From contig CAJFCV020000002.1 in NCBI GenBank assembly GCA_904066235.2, positions 10,540,001-10,604,000 of the forward strand: a stretch of DNA of 64,000 bases, in the 5' to 3' direction. Position numbers and translations under genes: made by a program. This DNA comes from Bursaphelenchus xylophilus. Taxonomy: Eukaryota > Nematoda > Chromadorea > Rhabditida > Aphelenchoididae. The notes beneath the pieces were generated by a model that had not been told where the DNA came from, ran no database searches, and saw only the letters and a list, made by a program, of their open reading frames with translations. Below, in pieces: positions 32,575 to 46,200 of this stretch (positions are counted from its first letter, which is position 1; each line of letters begins with the position of its first letter).

Positions 32575-32701
32575 TGTAAATATAAACGAAGAATATCATG
32601 GCCATAGTCGAAACCCATCCATCTGTTCCTAAAATCCAGGAAAAATATTAGCTTCTGTGATCCCCAGAAGACATCCTTAATTAAAGAATAGATTCTGTCC
32701 G

Positions 32702-32996
32702 CACGTCGGGAAAATAATGAGCATTCTGTCGCATCGAAAATCGGATCGCAGCAGAGAAAATCAAATTGTGTCGCTGCAAAATCAAAATGTTTTTCACTTC
32801 AGCGACACAATTGTGGCATCGAAATTGTGCTCACTATTTTTCCGACATACTAGAGAAAAAGCGTCATTTTGGCACAACAAGGAAAGCGATCAAACGCTTA
32901 GATTTTCAACTTGAGAAAATGAATTGTGTCGCTGCAAAATCAAGTCGCTTTCAGCTTCAGCGACATTGCGCTCACTATTTTCCCGACAAACTGATG
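32702..32996. mobile_element. R1 MITE plus adjacent half copy
   Basis: A full copy spans 32702-32851. A second, internally truncated copy, 32913-32996, repeats GAATTGTGTCGCTGCAAAAT and ends in TTTTCCCGACAAACTGAT. Confidence 0.8.
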
Positions 32997-33528
32997 TCGG
33001 TTTTAAAAAGTGAAAATTCCATTCATGGCTGAGGCCCAGCTTCGATGCTCGTAAGTTCCACCGTTTTCTGTGGAATCTATTCATCAAACTCCGAACTGAC
33101 CAATTGTCTCCATCGCCTTCCTTCCGCTCACCCAAATTGACTGTTTTCTCCTTCTCGGACTGAATTGAATTCCTCCATTTCCATCTCCTATATCTCGATC
33201 CAGCCTGCTTGTTTTGCGGCGGGACTAATTGGAGCCTGCTGCCACTCACCGTCAATAAATTTTCATTTTGTTTACCGGTCAAATTGAGATGATTTTTTTT
33301 TACTTTTTCAATGAGTCTACTCACTTTATGAAAAATAAAAATGCAAAAAAAAGTCCACGTACTTTGTGAAAATTTCTAGGATCTCTTAAGTGAATTGAAA
33401 TACCAATCGCAAAAAAATATTAAAATTTATTCAACAAAATACACAAATCTGCACTCTTACTGCAAACCGCAGTAAAAAAAATTTACTCTATAAGTCGCAC
33501 TTTTCACTTCATTTTCTATACATCTCCA

Positions 33529-36500
33529 TTACTTTCTGTACTCCTTCAACTGGATTTCAAGTTGATTTAAATTCTGCGCTGGCATTCCACAGCTCTCATC
33601 TTGGCAGATCTGAACCATCCAGTCCTTCATGTATTCGGCCATTTCCGCCACATGAGGGTTGTTTTTTCGGATATACGACTCTTTATCCAATTCTAGGAGG
33701 ATCAACGTCGAATTGGGGATTGGAGTTTGGTTGATCAATTCCAGCGCCTTTTCTGTATTTTCGTCGAAGGTTGGGGTGACCACGAGGACCTAAAATAAGT
33801 CAGAATTAAATTTGGAGTCAAATCTCAAAGTTTCAGGTTTTCGTGGTGGGACCAAAAATTGGAAAAAGTTTGGATTTCTTGAAAAAAATATATGAATAGC
33901 TCAGAGGTCTAAAAAACGCATTTCCGTAAAAATATCAAAGTTTCAGGTTTTCGTGGTGGGACCCAAAATTGGAAAACCCTCGAATTTTTAGGGGAAAACT
34001 ATATAAATGTTCTTCCTGAGGTCTAAAAAACACATTTCCGTTAAAATCTCAAAGTCTCAGGTCACCTGGGTTACTGTAACACCAAAAATTTTTTGTCTCT
34101 TACCTGTGTGCCGGACTTTCCCAATCGATGAGCGACGGATGCCAAATACGGAAGGGCATTTGGATTTCTATTCAGCGTTTCTCCGAGTCCTTGGACCAGT
34201 TCTGTCGCTTGTTTTTTGTACTTTTCATCTCCGGCGAACCCATGGAGTCTGTGGAGATTTTCGGCGGCAACGGAGTTATGGGACGGCTCGGCGGTGTCTT
34301 GCTCTAAAATACGAGAAATTTAGAGCAATTCAGATAGATATTTTCGCGGAAATCATTAATAGTTGCCACGTGGGGCCTTGTCAACTCGTTCGATAGGATT
34401 TCCAATCAAATTCGGAGATTTCAGGTTTTCGTGGTGGGACCCAAAAATTGAGAGCAAATTTCCTGAGAGTATTAAAATTGCCCCAGAAGATCGTAATAAT
34501 CTCTCCAGAGGCCCAAAAAACAAATCCCCGGCATAATTCCAAAGTTTCAGCTTTTCGTGGTGGGACCCGAAAGTTAAAAAAAAATTGCCGAAGAATACCA
34601 AAATTACCTCAGAACATCGTAATCATCCCTCCAGAAGCCCAAAAAACAAGTTTCCGTCACAATTCCAAACTTTCCAGTTTTCGTGGTGGGACCCAAAATT
34701 CGAAAAAAACTAATCGAAAACCACTGAAAATTTCTTCAGCTTCTTGCATAAGGCCCATAAATTACTGCTCCATAAAAAATTTCATAACAAAAGCATTACA
34801 GGGTGCGGCAATTTTTCGGCCGGATTTTAATTGGCCATAACTTTTTTAGTTTTTGGGCAAATGTTAAAATTCTTTTTTTCCCTGAATCCATAGACAACCC
34901 CATTTTGTTTAATACCAAATATGTTATACCCGTTCAATAGACTACAGTAAAAATTCGAGACAAAGAAAAAGCACTAATTTTCATAGCTGTCAATGGAATT
35001 AGCCCTAGTGCGACTCTCAGATTTTCTTTAAATTTTGCACATGGGCCAGACACAGGCCACACATCAATTCCTGGAAGTTTCAGCCCGAACCTTTCAGGAG
35101 CGACCAAGATATTCAACGATTCTTTGCGATCAGGAGGACACATGAGTGGTCACACAGAAAGACTTTTTGGCTATATCTTCGCTAGTTTTGTGCGGAGATA
35201 GCTGATTTTTTGTGGAAACGGTATTCTCCATGGCATGAACAGGCATGAAACTTTTTACGACAAAATTCGTAAAAAAAGTCATTTTTTCTGGCGATTTTCA
35301 CACACGCCGAAAAAGCAGAGAAAATGACCGAAAGGCCAATAACTACGAACTAGGTCCCTGTATATATAACATATTTGGTATTAAACAAAATGGGGTTGTC
35401 TGAGGATTTAGGGAAAAAAAGAATTTTAACATTCGGATAAAAACTAAAAAAGTTATAGCCAGTTCAAATCCGGCCGAAAAATTGCCGCACCCTGTAAATT
35501 TGATAAAAGATTTGACTTTTTTCCAATAAAAACCGCATTTCCTTACCATTTTTGGGTCGCATGTACAAATTCACATTGGTCTCATTCAAAAAGTATCCGG
35601 ACTTGTCCTCTGTGTCATAGAACTTCTTATCGAATACTTCTTGCAATTTGATCGCCTTTACCAAGTAGTCATCTTTCTGGGTGAATTCGAATAAATCTAG
35701 ATAGGCCTTGATCAAATTGGCGTAGTCATCGGCGACTGCTGGGATGGGGTTGCTGAAAACAGTAAAAGATTATCATTATTACTCGTGTTCAACCTAAAAA
35801 AATAAAAAAAAGAAAAGAAATTTGAAAAAAATCAAAAATTGTGGGTCCCGCCACGAAAACCTGAAGTGCCTCAAATTCGATGGTTAACTGGCTAGAATTG
35901 CTCTAGGAACCCCACGTTATGTCTAAAATAAAAATTTATCCCCAAAAAGACGGTGACTCATGAAAATTGGGTCTCACCACGAAAACCTGAAATGGCTCGA
36001 AAGCGGTCGAAAACTGGCTAGAATTGCTCTAGGAACCAAACGTTTCGTCTAAAATTCAAATTTATCCTCAAAAAGACACTGAAATAAAAAAATCGGGTCC
36101 CACCACGAAAACCTGAAGTCTCTCAAAAATGGCCAAAAACTGCACGAAATTGCTCTAGACGTCAAGGTTACAAAAAATAATGATCAGTTTTACATTTAAC
36201 TACCAAAAAAATGTCGATTAAACCTACCGTAACCCAAAAAACCTCCCAAATCTCTCTAAAATTTCCCAAAATCCCACCTTTTCTTGACCTCTCCTTGATC
36301 GTCGACCAAAACACTTCGCTGTAATTCATATTTCTCCAAGTCCATCAAATTGCTTTCAATGAATTTTAAAGAGTTCTCCGCCAACTCCAAGGCCTCTTTT
36401 TTGATCTCAGGCAAAGCTTTCGCGGCATCGACAAGTCCACTGATTGTCATCGAATTCCACGAGGTGATGACTTTGTTATCGCGATGGGGGCGGGGTCGTT

Positions 36501-39500
36501 GGTCGCGGCGTTCTTTCAGAATTTTCTTACATTCATCAAGACAGAAGAGGTAGTCTTTTTCGGACATCTTGAATTCCTGGGCCAAGTCCGCAATGGGGCG
36601 AGTGCGGTGGAGGACGTTGACGCCTTTGAGCTCGTTGTGAGGGTCCTGAAATTAAATTTTATAACTTTTTTTTTAGTAAACTGGGTCTCGCAGCGAAAAC
36701 TTGAACTGAGCTGAGTTTAAAAAATAAAGGCAAAATAATGTCTACAAGCTGAAGCAAATATCAAAAATGGTATAAAACCATGTTTTTAGTGGTTTTTTGT
36801 AAATTTTTGGTCCCACCACGAAAACCTGAAAAGTGTCAAATTTCGAAAACAAAAGTCAACAATACTCATAATAATCACTAGAGTACTCTGTTTTACCTTA
36901 AAATACGTTTTCAGCCATTTTTAAAAAATTTTTGGTCCCACCACGAAAACCTGAAACATGCCAAATTTTGAAATCAAACGTCAAAGATACTCCAAATAAG
37001 CTCTAGAGTACTCAACGTCGTCGTAAAATACGTTTCCAGCCATTTTTTTTTTTAATTTTTGGTCCCACCACGAAAACCCTGAAGATCAGGGGAAGTCGAT
37101 CAAAACTCTCCGAATCACTTCCTAACCCAAATTCAATCCAAAACACTCCACTTACAAAAACTCTATCCACATTTCCTTCGATTCGAACATCAAAACTTGT
37201 CCCAAACAGCTCTCCATAAGTGATATTCTCATTGATCACGTTTGCAATGTCCTCCAGCAGCTCATCCGTTTCGTCGCGGGTCCACACGTAAAACGCGCCT
37301 TCCGTTTTCTTCGGCGAGTCCGTTTTCGGCAGGGAATCCGCGTCTTCGGCGCTATAAAAGCCTCCAGATTTGGACAAGAGCCGTTCCTTCAGATATCCGA
37401 TGATATCTCTGATGACGGTGGCGTACTCATGCCCGAGACGATGGAAATTCGCGTACGCCGAGAGGAGTTGGGCTTGGTCGTAGAGCATTTTCTCGAAGTG
37501 CGGGACATGCCAGGTGGGGTCGACGGAATAACGGTGGAATCCCTGAAAAAGGCGAAAAATTGGAGAAAAATCGATATTTTTGGGGGCTGCCCCAAGCGTA
37601 AGGTCCCAATTTCTTTAAATTTTGCATATACACAATAAACTGCCCACAAATCAACCATTTTGAAAACTAAAATACCAAAAAATTTTTTTTTTATTTTTTA
37701 ATTAAGTTTTTTTTTTAATTTTCCAAAATTTCCACTTACCCCTCCAATATGATCATGAATTCCCCCGGCATTCATCGCATCCAACGTTTTTGTGGCCCAT
37801 TTTTCGGTCAAAATCGCCTTTTCCGCCCCTTTGTTGAAGGTGATGTAGTGATATAAGAAGACAAAATTTGCTGAAAATTCACTTCTCATTACTCTTCTAA
37901 CTTCTTCAATAAGCCATACAACAAATCTCAACCAAACCTACAAGGTTCTGGGAACTTTGGCGCAACCGTAAATCCACCATGTTTGGAGTCGAAGGATTTT
38001 TCGAAATGCTCGATAGATTTCTCATCAATCTTGAGGAAATCAACTTCCACGGTACTTCCCTTGGTATTCAGCTTCTCTTTGAGGATACCGGCCAAGACAT
38101 CAGCTTGCTTGGTTGTCGCAGCGGCATCTTCTTTCCACTGAAAGATCAGAGTGTCATGGATAATATAAAATTGATCATAACTTTGAGAAATTGTAAAATC
38201 TCATAGGAAAAACTTTTGTGACTTGTAAAATAGGCCCCAGTCTTCAATGTAAAATACGGGATATCTAATAAAAGATTCCTGAAGATTTAAAAATTCGCTT
38301 TGGCACCAAATAGCCATGGATAATATAAAATGGGCCATAACTTTGAGAAATTGTTAAATCTCATTGGAAAAACTTGTGCGACTTGTAAATAAGGCCCCAT
38401 TCCTCAATTAGAAACACAAAACGTCTAATAAAACATGTCTGGAAATCTAAAAATTCGCTTTGGCACCAAATAGCCATGGATAATATAAAATGGGCCATAA
38501 CTTTGAGAAATTGTTAAATCTCATTGGAAAAACTTGTGCGACTTGTAAATAAGGCCCCATTCCTCAATTAGAAACACAAAACTTCTAATAAAACATGTCT
38601 GGAAATCTGAAAATTCGCTTTGTCATCAAATAGCCATGGATAATATGAAATGAGTCATAACTCTTATTAATTTCCATATTTCGAACAAAACTTCGATTCA
38701 CGTAATAAAATAGGGCCTTGACTTCCAATTAAAACAGCAAATATCTTCTGACAATTCTATATTACCCATGACAAATGCCATGGACAATATAAATTGCTAT
38801 AAATTGATCAACCTAAACTTCAAAACAACAGAATAAACAGAAACACTCACCTTCTCGTCCACCAGCTTCAAAATGCTCAACAGCCCAGTTTGATTTGGAG
38901 AATCTTTCGGAGGAAAATACGTCCCTCCCAAAAATGGCGCCAAATTTGGTGCCAAGAAGATTGTCAAAGGCCATCCACCGCTTCCCAACATTGCTTGAAC
39001 AAAGGACATGTAGACTCGATCCACATCCGGTCGTTCTTCACGATCCACTTTGATGGAAATAAAGTTTTCGTTCAAAAATTTGGCGATTTCTTCGTCCTCG
39101 AATGATTCGTGGGCCATAACGTGACACCAATGACATGTGGAGTAACCAACTAAAAATATTATCATTAAGTATGGTCTATTCTACATTTCTACATGAGTTT
39201 CAGCCAACTTCATTGACTTTGGAATAATTTTTTCTCAAATTTTTATCAATACGTCAAGTCTAATATAAAATGATGTCAAACACCTCAACTTCCTTATGTC
39301 CCCCTTAAATTTTGATGCTCTTCACCAAGAATAGGTCCTACGTCAACTTATTCCAGTAAAAATTTAACTTTAAAAAGCGCTTATGACGTCTTACTGCCTT
39401 TTTACGTAGACATACCTAGTATAATATAACTTGGCCCCAATTCTGCAAAGCGGCAAATAACATAAAAATTAATGACTGTTTTTAGTCGTAAAATGACTCC

Positions 39501-39736
39501 CTACCACATTAAACCAAACATCTAGACACCTGCACTCGCTCGCACCTCTTTTACACCTAAAAGTCAAAAACATCAAGTGTAACACACTTACTGGACAAAA
39601 AAATTGGCCGTTTCAAAGTCCTGGCCTTCTCGAAGGCCTCTTCACCCCATGGCCACCAGTCTACTGGGTTGTCTGCGTGTTGAAGGAGGTACGGTGACTT
39701 CTCTTGCGCGAGACGATTCAATTTCTTCGTTGACAT
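33529..39736 (-). CDS. SPATA20/YyaL-like thioredoxin-domain protein
   Basis: Nine exons: 39736-39592, 39149-38851, 38137-37942, 37870-37740, 37542-37156, 36645-36278, 35752-35547, 34303-34104, 33789-33529 (TAA). All phases agree; 730 aa, the usual length for the family. The N-terminus has the conserved [20 protein letters not shown] and [12 protein letters not shown], then [18 protein letters not shown] with the thioredoxin-like CHWC at residues 54-57. [20 protein letters not shown] and GGTYFPP follow. The rest fits an (alpha/alpha) barrel ([43 protein letters not shown]). [16 protein letters not shown] marks the C-terminal part. The enzymatic role is not established; a redox or protein-folding function is inferred from CxxC. 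C. elegans B0495.5 is the likely homologue (from memory). A TTTAG acceptor lies 4 nt before the ATG. RIC1 ends 549 bp upstream on the same strand. Confidence 0.95.
33830..37085. repeat. R7: regularly spaced intronic motif in SPATA20
   Basis: The motif CCACCACGAAAACCTGAA, or its complement TTCAGGTTTTCGTGGTGG, recurs at about 33832, 33945, 34424, 34550, 34677, 35848, 35975, 36093, 36811, 36937 and 37061. A diverged copy is at 36697. Neighbouring copies are 113-127 bp apart. The orientation is uniform within an intron but flips between introns (forward at 33.8-34.7 kb, reverse at 35.8-37.1 kb). The sequence between motifs is only loosely similar (TCTAGAATTGCTCTAGGAAC and related). Confidence 0.85.
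34799..35494. mobile_element. Tc1/mariner-type foldback with R2 core in SPATA20 intron
   Basis: The ends CAGGGTGCGGCAATTTTTCG and its complement are flanked by TA on both sides (34797-34798, 35495-35496). Inverted homology continues about 140 bp inward (ACCCCATTTTGTTTAATACC / GGTATTAAACAAAATGGGGT). An R2 element (TAGTGCGACTCTCAGATTTT onward) occupies the centre, about 34990-35320. No ORF of note. Confidence 0.86.
38151..38800. repeat. 160-bp tandem repeat in SPATA20 intron
   Basis: The phrase CATGGATAATAT.AAAT starts at 38154, 38314, 38474 and 38634, an exact 160-bp step, with a remnant near 38777. Copies 2 and 3 differ at only a few positions over the full unit; copies 1 and 4 are more diverged. 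The array begins immediately behind the splice acceptor of exon 38137-37942. Confidence 0.93.
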
Positions 39737-40284
39737 TGCTCTAAACTCGATCAGTTTACAAGATTTGGCTGGATTTACCGTTTTACTATTGGATTTCGAG
39801 ATTTGAAAAAGAAACTGGATGAATTTCGAAAGGGTGTAAACAAAAACATTGAAATAAGCGGTTGGAAAACAAAATTTGACAAATAAACGTAATGCCAAGA
39901 AGTTTTGGCATTCATTGTTTTCGTGATGGGACTCAAAAATACTGATAAGAAACCGCTCGAAGCCAGTGCAAAATGCCACAAGCTGCTTTGAAAACCTACT
40001 TGAAGCGTTTCCTCAAACAAGTAACACAATAGAAAACATTCCTTATATTATACATGACACACTTGCAACATTTCCCTCATAAAGTAAGAAATTGAACTAG
40101 AAAATGGGCGGTTCTACCTCGACGAACCTCCGTCATCAAAAGTAACCGCTGTATGACCCCATTTGCGGGGAATAAAATGCATTTTCAGTCAATTTTTTGC
40201 AAAGAATATTTTACTTGATATGAACAATATAAATATATATCGGTAATTACATTTGTATCACAAGTTTTGGTATCTCAGGTGGGT

Positions 40285-43200
40285 TCAATTGCCGTTGACG
40301 ATAGGGTCATTCAGGTCGAGGGTTTTTAGGGCGTCTTGAGCGAGTTCCACGGTCACTGCTTTTGGGGGTCTTGAATCGAGTGAGACTTCGATAAATTCGC
40401 GGAAAAATTCGAGGATGGGGGTGTAGGCGGTGCTGAAATTTGTTGATTACAACTTCATGACATTCAATTTTCATTTTTTTTTAGTTTTTTACTCAATTTA
40501 GGCAGATTGAAAATCGGCGAGTTGCGCCCGAGCTAACCTAAAATATCTCCCAAAAGCTCCAAAAAAGTTGGTAAAATACGCAGCGCCCTGTCAAACTTCT
40601 CCTTACCATAAAAAATCACTTAAAAACCAGTCAAAAATGGCAAAGCCTGGGCGCGAGCTGCCGACCCAAAAATCTCAAAATCCCATCAAATCTCCATTTC
40701 AAATGACACTAACACCCCGCATAAGTCATTCTTTCATGCCACAAATCCTTTTCTCGCCACTTACCAGCTCGTTTCCGACCATTCGATCAATTTCCCCAGT
40801 CCTGGCCTCGCAATTTTCACAAACCTCCCCATTTTGTTCAAATTCTGCGCCGATCTTTGTAGCACTTTGCTCAGCGGAGCCACATCCTGCCGCAATATGG
40901 CCAAAAACAGGGTCCATTCGATGGCATCGGCTTCGGCGATGGCTGATTGGATGTATGAAATCTCATCTTCCGATTGTTTTGTGCCTTTGGCTTTGGATTT
41001 TTCGCAAAGTTTCTCGAAAACCTTTCGATTGAAGTCGGTCGCCACTCGTCGACTAAAAAATAATCTTTATTACGTAGCAAAAAACCAACCAAACTCAAAA
41101 AAATCAGAAATTTTAGGTAAAAATAATAAAAATTTTTGGCGAGCTGCGCCCTACAAAAGTTATAAAAATGTGGAAAATAGTGTTTTACAATCTCTACTTA
41201 TCACGTTTCCCGGCAACATTCACAATTTCATCGGTTTTCAAAATTTTAAAAATCGCAGGCTGCGCCCTACCTTTGTGTAAAATGTCATCCAAAATGGCTC
41301 CAAAATCATCTCATTGGAGCCAAAAATCATATCCAATTCCACTCATATAAAAATTTTTACACTTTTCATCGTTTTTCATCACAAATTAAAATCCGCGAGC
41401 TGCGCCCTATCTGCTTTCTCAAAATCTCTCCAAACCCTCCAAATCTCACCTAATCCGGTCCTGCTGAGATTCTCCATTAATTCTGGGGGTCATGACAAAA
41501 TTCGGTGAGGTCATCACATCCTCCGACGACAATGAAGACGTCTCATCTACTATGCTAATCGACGACGGTGATGGGCTCACAATTGGGCCATGGCCATTCG
41601 AGACGACCAATTCGGTGGCCATGGGGTATGGCCAGTTGAATTGTGCGTGTAGTTTCATCAGAATCAGGGGGAATTGTTCGGGGGTTGCGTGGAATTTGCT
41701 GGACGGGTGGCGGAAGAAAGCGGTCAGATCGTAGCCCAGATGGCCGGAAAAAAAACCTGAAAAAATTTTTTTTCATCAAAAAATGCCTCATATTTTCATC
41801 AAAAAAGACCTCACAGATACCGGAGTTGGACGATTGGGGAAAAGTACGATTTGAGAAACCGAAAGGTATTATTTTTTTCGATGCAAGTGTCGAAATTAGG
41901 ATAATCGAGGGTGATGATTTCGAAAATTACATTCATTTTTTTGATGTTTACTTTTTTCCTTCAGTAGTAATGTAAAGTAGTAATTTTTTGAATTTTTTTC
42001 ATAAATACTCGCCTTAGGGGTTTTCGATGGTGCTGATTTCAAAAAATGCTATTCATTTTTGCTCATGTGAAATCAGCACCATCGAAATCCCTCAAATCGA
42101 GTATTCATGAAAAAAATCAAAAAATTACTACTTTACAGTACTACTTAAGGAAAAAGTAGCTATCAAAAAAATTAGTTATTTTTGAAATCAGCATCCTCGA
42201 TTATCCTAACTTCGACACTTGTATCGAAGAAAAATAATACTTTTCGGGTTCCCCAATTGTCACAGCGCGTAGGGTTCGTTGTACAGAGGTTTTTATTACG
42301 CTTTGGCCCCACTGTACAGCGCATGGAACCTTGGTTAAATCAATCGTACTTTGCTTTCGAATAACTTCCGCTGTGCGCGTAGGGTTCGTTGTACAGAGGT
42401 TTTTTATTCCAGTTCCCATAGATACACGCCTTTCCCCACTTTTTTTTTTGAGTTTTTCTATACTCAAAAAACATTTTCTTTTTAATTTCTCCAAATTTCC
42501 GCCAAAAAATCAAAAAATTTCTCTTCAAATTCTCACCTAGATCTCTGACTCCAAAATTGTGTAGTAACCCGACCGCGTGATGATTCAAAATTTCGTTGAC
42601 TTGCGTTGAAATCAACTCCGGCATGTCCGATAATGGGGGTGGAGTTGTTGTGGGGGCCGGTAGTGCTGGCGGAGGGGAATGTATGCTTCCGCTTCTGTTC
42701 AAAATCAGCCTAGGGACTGTGGTTGAGGGTGGGGAGGTTGTGCTTCCGAATGAGGGCTGGGAAACCAGCGATGGCTTGGCGGATCTGGGTGGCGCTGGGC
42801 TTGTAATTGACGTTTTGTGCTCTAAAATTCGAGAATAATAAAGCAAATTTAGTGCTTTGGGAGAATAAGGTAAAATACGAAAAAAACATCAGACTTATAT
42901 TTTAATCACAAAAAAATCGCAAAATTTATATTACACTTGACATCAGAAAGTTGAGTACAAAAAAATTATCAAAACGACCGCCTTCTTTTGCAATACTAAA
43001 GCTGAACGTCTTAGCTTACTGTTTTACTCAAAAAATAATAATCTCAATCCGTTGCAAATCCATTAAATTACACTTTATCATTTGATGTCAAGTGTAATAT
43101 AACTGTCCAATTCGACTTAATTCAAGTCTTAAACTCCCATCACGCATATTTCCTGACCTCCACAGACTGTTCTAGAACCGAAAACAACAATTGATTGTAT

Positions 43201-46200
43201 CAAAACCTATTTATATTATACTTGACCATCTGATGTCAAATGTAATATAAACTTTTAAATTCTAAAGCCACAAGTCTTAAATTTTCACAACCAATGTTTC
43301 CTGACCTCCTCAAGGTATTCCATAACCAAAAACATAAAGTTAATCTATCAAACATCATTTATATTATACTTGACCATCTGATGTCAAGTGTAATATAACT
43401 CCCATTAAACGTAAAATTAAAACATAATTTTTTCTTAAAATACGCCTTTATGTCTTCTTTGTTTAATTCCACGACTCTAAGCGTTCATTTTAACCATTCT
43501 ACTCCATTTATTTTATCTTTTCTCATTTGATGTCTACTACAACATAATTCCCGGCAAAACCGATAAAATTTGGCAAAAATTTCAATATCCAAATGTAAAA
43601 AAGTCCTCCTTATGCCTTTCACTCTCTCTACATTGTAAAAATTCCGTTCTCAACATCCATCTTTTACTATATATTAACCTTTCTCATTTGATGTCTACTA
43701 CAACATAATTTTCGGCAAAACCGCTAAAATTTGGCCAAAATTTCGATATCCAAATCCTACACGGTCCTTCTTATGCCCTTGGCTCTCTCTACATTACAAA
43801 AATTCCCTCCTCAACATCCATTTTCCCCCTCAACTTACCACTACTTGAATTATAAACCAATCCATAATCCTCGGTGTCATCATCGGGCAAAAACAAGGGT
43901 TTATTCGTTTGTTTGCCAGCCAATTTCTGTCCCAACGGGCTTTCCGGTACATCTTCAAGATCCTTCTTGTCGATACTGTGCAAGAATCGGACAATATCCC
44001 TCGCAATTTTCCATTTTCTTTTGGTCAGAGCTTCGTCCAAAAGTGTTGTGGCGAATTCGACGCTGGCCACGGCTGTTTCCAAGCTCTGTAGGACTATCAA
44101 GCAGCTAGTTGCGGTTTCCAATTGCTCCTCTTCGAGGCACATTCGGAACAATTCTCGGGGATGGTGCGCTACGGTGAATAGGTGGTTTCTGATGGCGAGT
44201 TCCGTTTTTCTCGCGCAATACACGATAATTTTCAGGTATTCCGGGAATTCTCGGACGAACGAGACTACTCGAGGGAGGAGGGGCTCTGAAATAGAAAAAT
44301 TATATACTAAAATTCGAGAAAAATTCATCTTTTTACACATACAAGGCCAAAACCCCAATTTTTTGATTTTTTTTTCTTTTTTCCAACTATGACCAGCAGT
44401 AAAACAGCCTAGAATCTGACCTAAGACTTCTTAATCCGTATCTAGAATGCTTTTTCAACCAAAAAATCCCTTAAAATGGGCAAAAATGCCAAAATTTTTC
44501 TCAAACTCCCGAAAATCCCAAAAAATCCGAAAAAAATGTCTCAAAAAGTCTCCCCAAGAAAATAAAAATCAGTCTAGAGCCCTTAGAATCCCATGAGGAG
44601 TCATATCCCGCCCAAAAATCCCAAAACTTCTCTTGAAATCCCAAGAAATTTCCCAAAATTTCCAAAAATCCCAAAAAACCTCAAAACCTCTCCAAAACCC
44701 TTCCAAAAACCCTCAAAGTCCCCAAAAAATCCCCCACAAACACTCACCAGGTATTGGTTCAGAGCTGGTGGCTTCTTCTTCCAGCACATCATGTAATAGC
44801 AACTCCAAAATATGGCCAAAATAGGACAAACAACGGCATGCGGAGACGATCTGCAGCGCGTACGTTCCCAGATTTCTTTTCAGCAGCTGCTTCAACAACC
44901 GGTGCATAAAAACCTCCGAGGTTCTGCTCAATTGGTGGACGGATTCGTTGGCGTGCGAAGGGATGGTGGGTAAAAGAGCGATGGCTTCCGCGCCGCAGGC
45001 CAGGCAGTCCTCATCAATGGCCAGAGGGTAGGTGTTGGTCTCAACTGGGAGCATGATTCGTCTAAAACACGGCGGAAATACAACTAAAAAATTTGAAATA
45101 AAGTCATTTTAGACCATAAAAGATACTTGGAAAGCAAAATTTTACAGTTTCAGCAATTTTCAAGTTTTCGTGGTGAGACCAAAAATTGCAATTTTACTTG
45201 TTTGAGAAGCCAAAATTTTAAGTATAAGCATTCTAGACGATGATAAAATCATTGGAAAGCAAAATTTTTCAATTTCAGGAGTTTCCAAGTTTTCGTGGTG
45301 AGACCAAAAATTTTCAATTTCACGTTTTTGATATTTACAAATATATCAAAATTACAAATATAAGCATTCTAGACGATAAAAAATCATTTGAAAGCAAAAT
45401 TTTACAATTTCAGGAATTTTCAAGTTTTCGCTGCGGGACCCAAAATTTTCAACTAACCCCTCAAAAAAGTAAAAAAATCCAGTTCAAACCGGTTTCACTA
45501 AGAAATTTTAACTCTCCCAAACGTTTTCTCTAACCAATTTTAACCGCATCCACAAAATCTCCGCAAAATTTTCAATTTTCAGGTCCCACCACGAAAACCT
45601 GAATTCCCCTAAAACTTCCCAAAACCGACAAATCTTGACTCACCGTGATATAAACGAGTGTCTGGAGTCGGTTCTCGGTCCATCTAGGTCCGCCAACGGC
45701 AGCCAGACCTTCATTTTTCGGCAGCCGGCATTAATCCAAAGGGCCTTATTCAGATGCGGGATATCTCTTTGCGCGGTCTGAACCCAGGTCCTTTCAACAT
45801 TTGAGGCAATCAGCATTGGAGGATGGAGCTGAAAAAACAAAAATTTTTCAAAAATCACTCAAAAAATTTTTACAATTTTTTCGATTTTTTTAAAATTTTC
45901 GCCCAAAAAATTAAAATTAGCTGACAAGTCTTCGTATTTTACCTGAAAATGATTGGTGTCATTCGAAGTTGGGTGAGGTTTGTTCAGAGCGCAGAGCATT
46001 AGCAAATGGCCGGACACATTCACCAAAAGAGCGTCCATTCCGAAGCCAAATTCCGCCGCATCTGAAAATCAAAGTGTAAAATACGTGCCAAATGGCTTTC
46101 TCGATAAAAAATATAAAAATTCTATCAAACAAAAAATTTTTCAAAATCAAAATAAAAAAAATCCCCAAAAAAGCCAAGTTTTTCAAAAAACTTCCAAAAA

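Larger units (their letters stand above)
25574..33528. other. Gene desert rich in inverted-repeat elements
   Basis: No convincing exon was found between the channel start and the SPATA20 stop. Two GC-richer blocks, 26930-27190 and 29210-29600, contain no recognised motif and may be regulatory or old coding debris. The rest is R1, R2, R4 and unique foldbacks, listed separately. 33010-33320 is also less AT-rich, but no protein family is recognised in it. Confidence 0.5.

Noticed and set aside
32890..33324. Minus-strand ORF of 144 codons
   Set aside because: Its end runs into an R1 repeat and there is no homology; a plus-strand mini exon (ATGGCTGAGGCC then GTAAGT at about 33025) was also considered, without a partner exon.
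39734..39979. Upstream in-frame start for SPATA20 at 39979
   Set aside because: The extension is unlike the family and crosses the R7 repeat; a splice acceptor lies 4 nt before the internal ATG at 39736.
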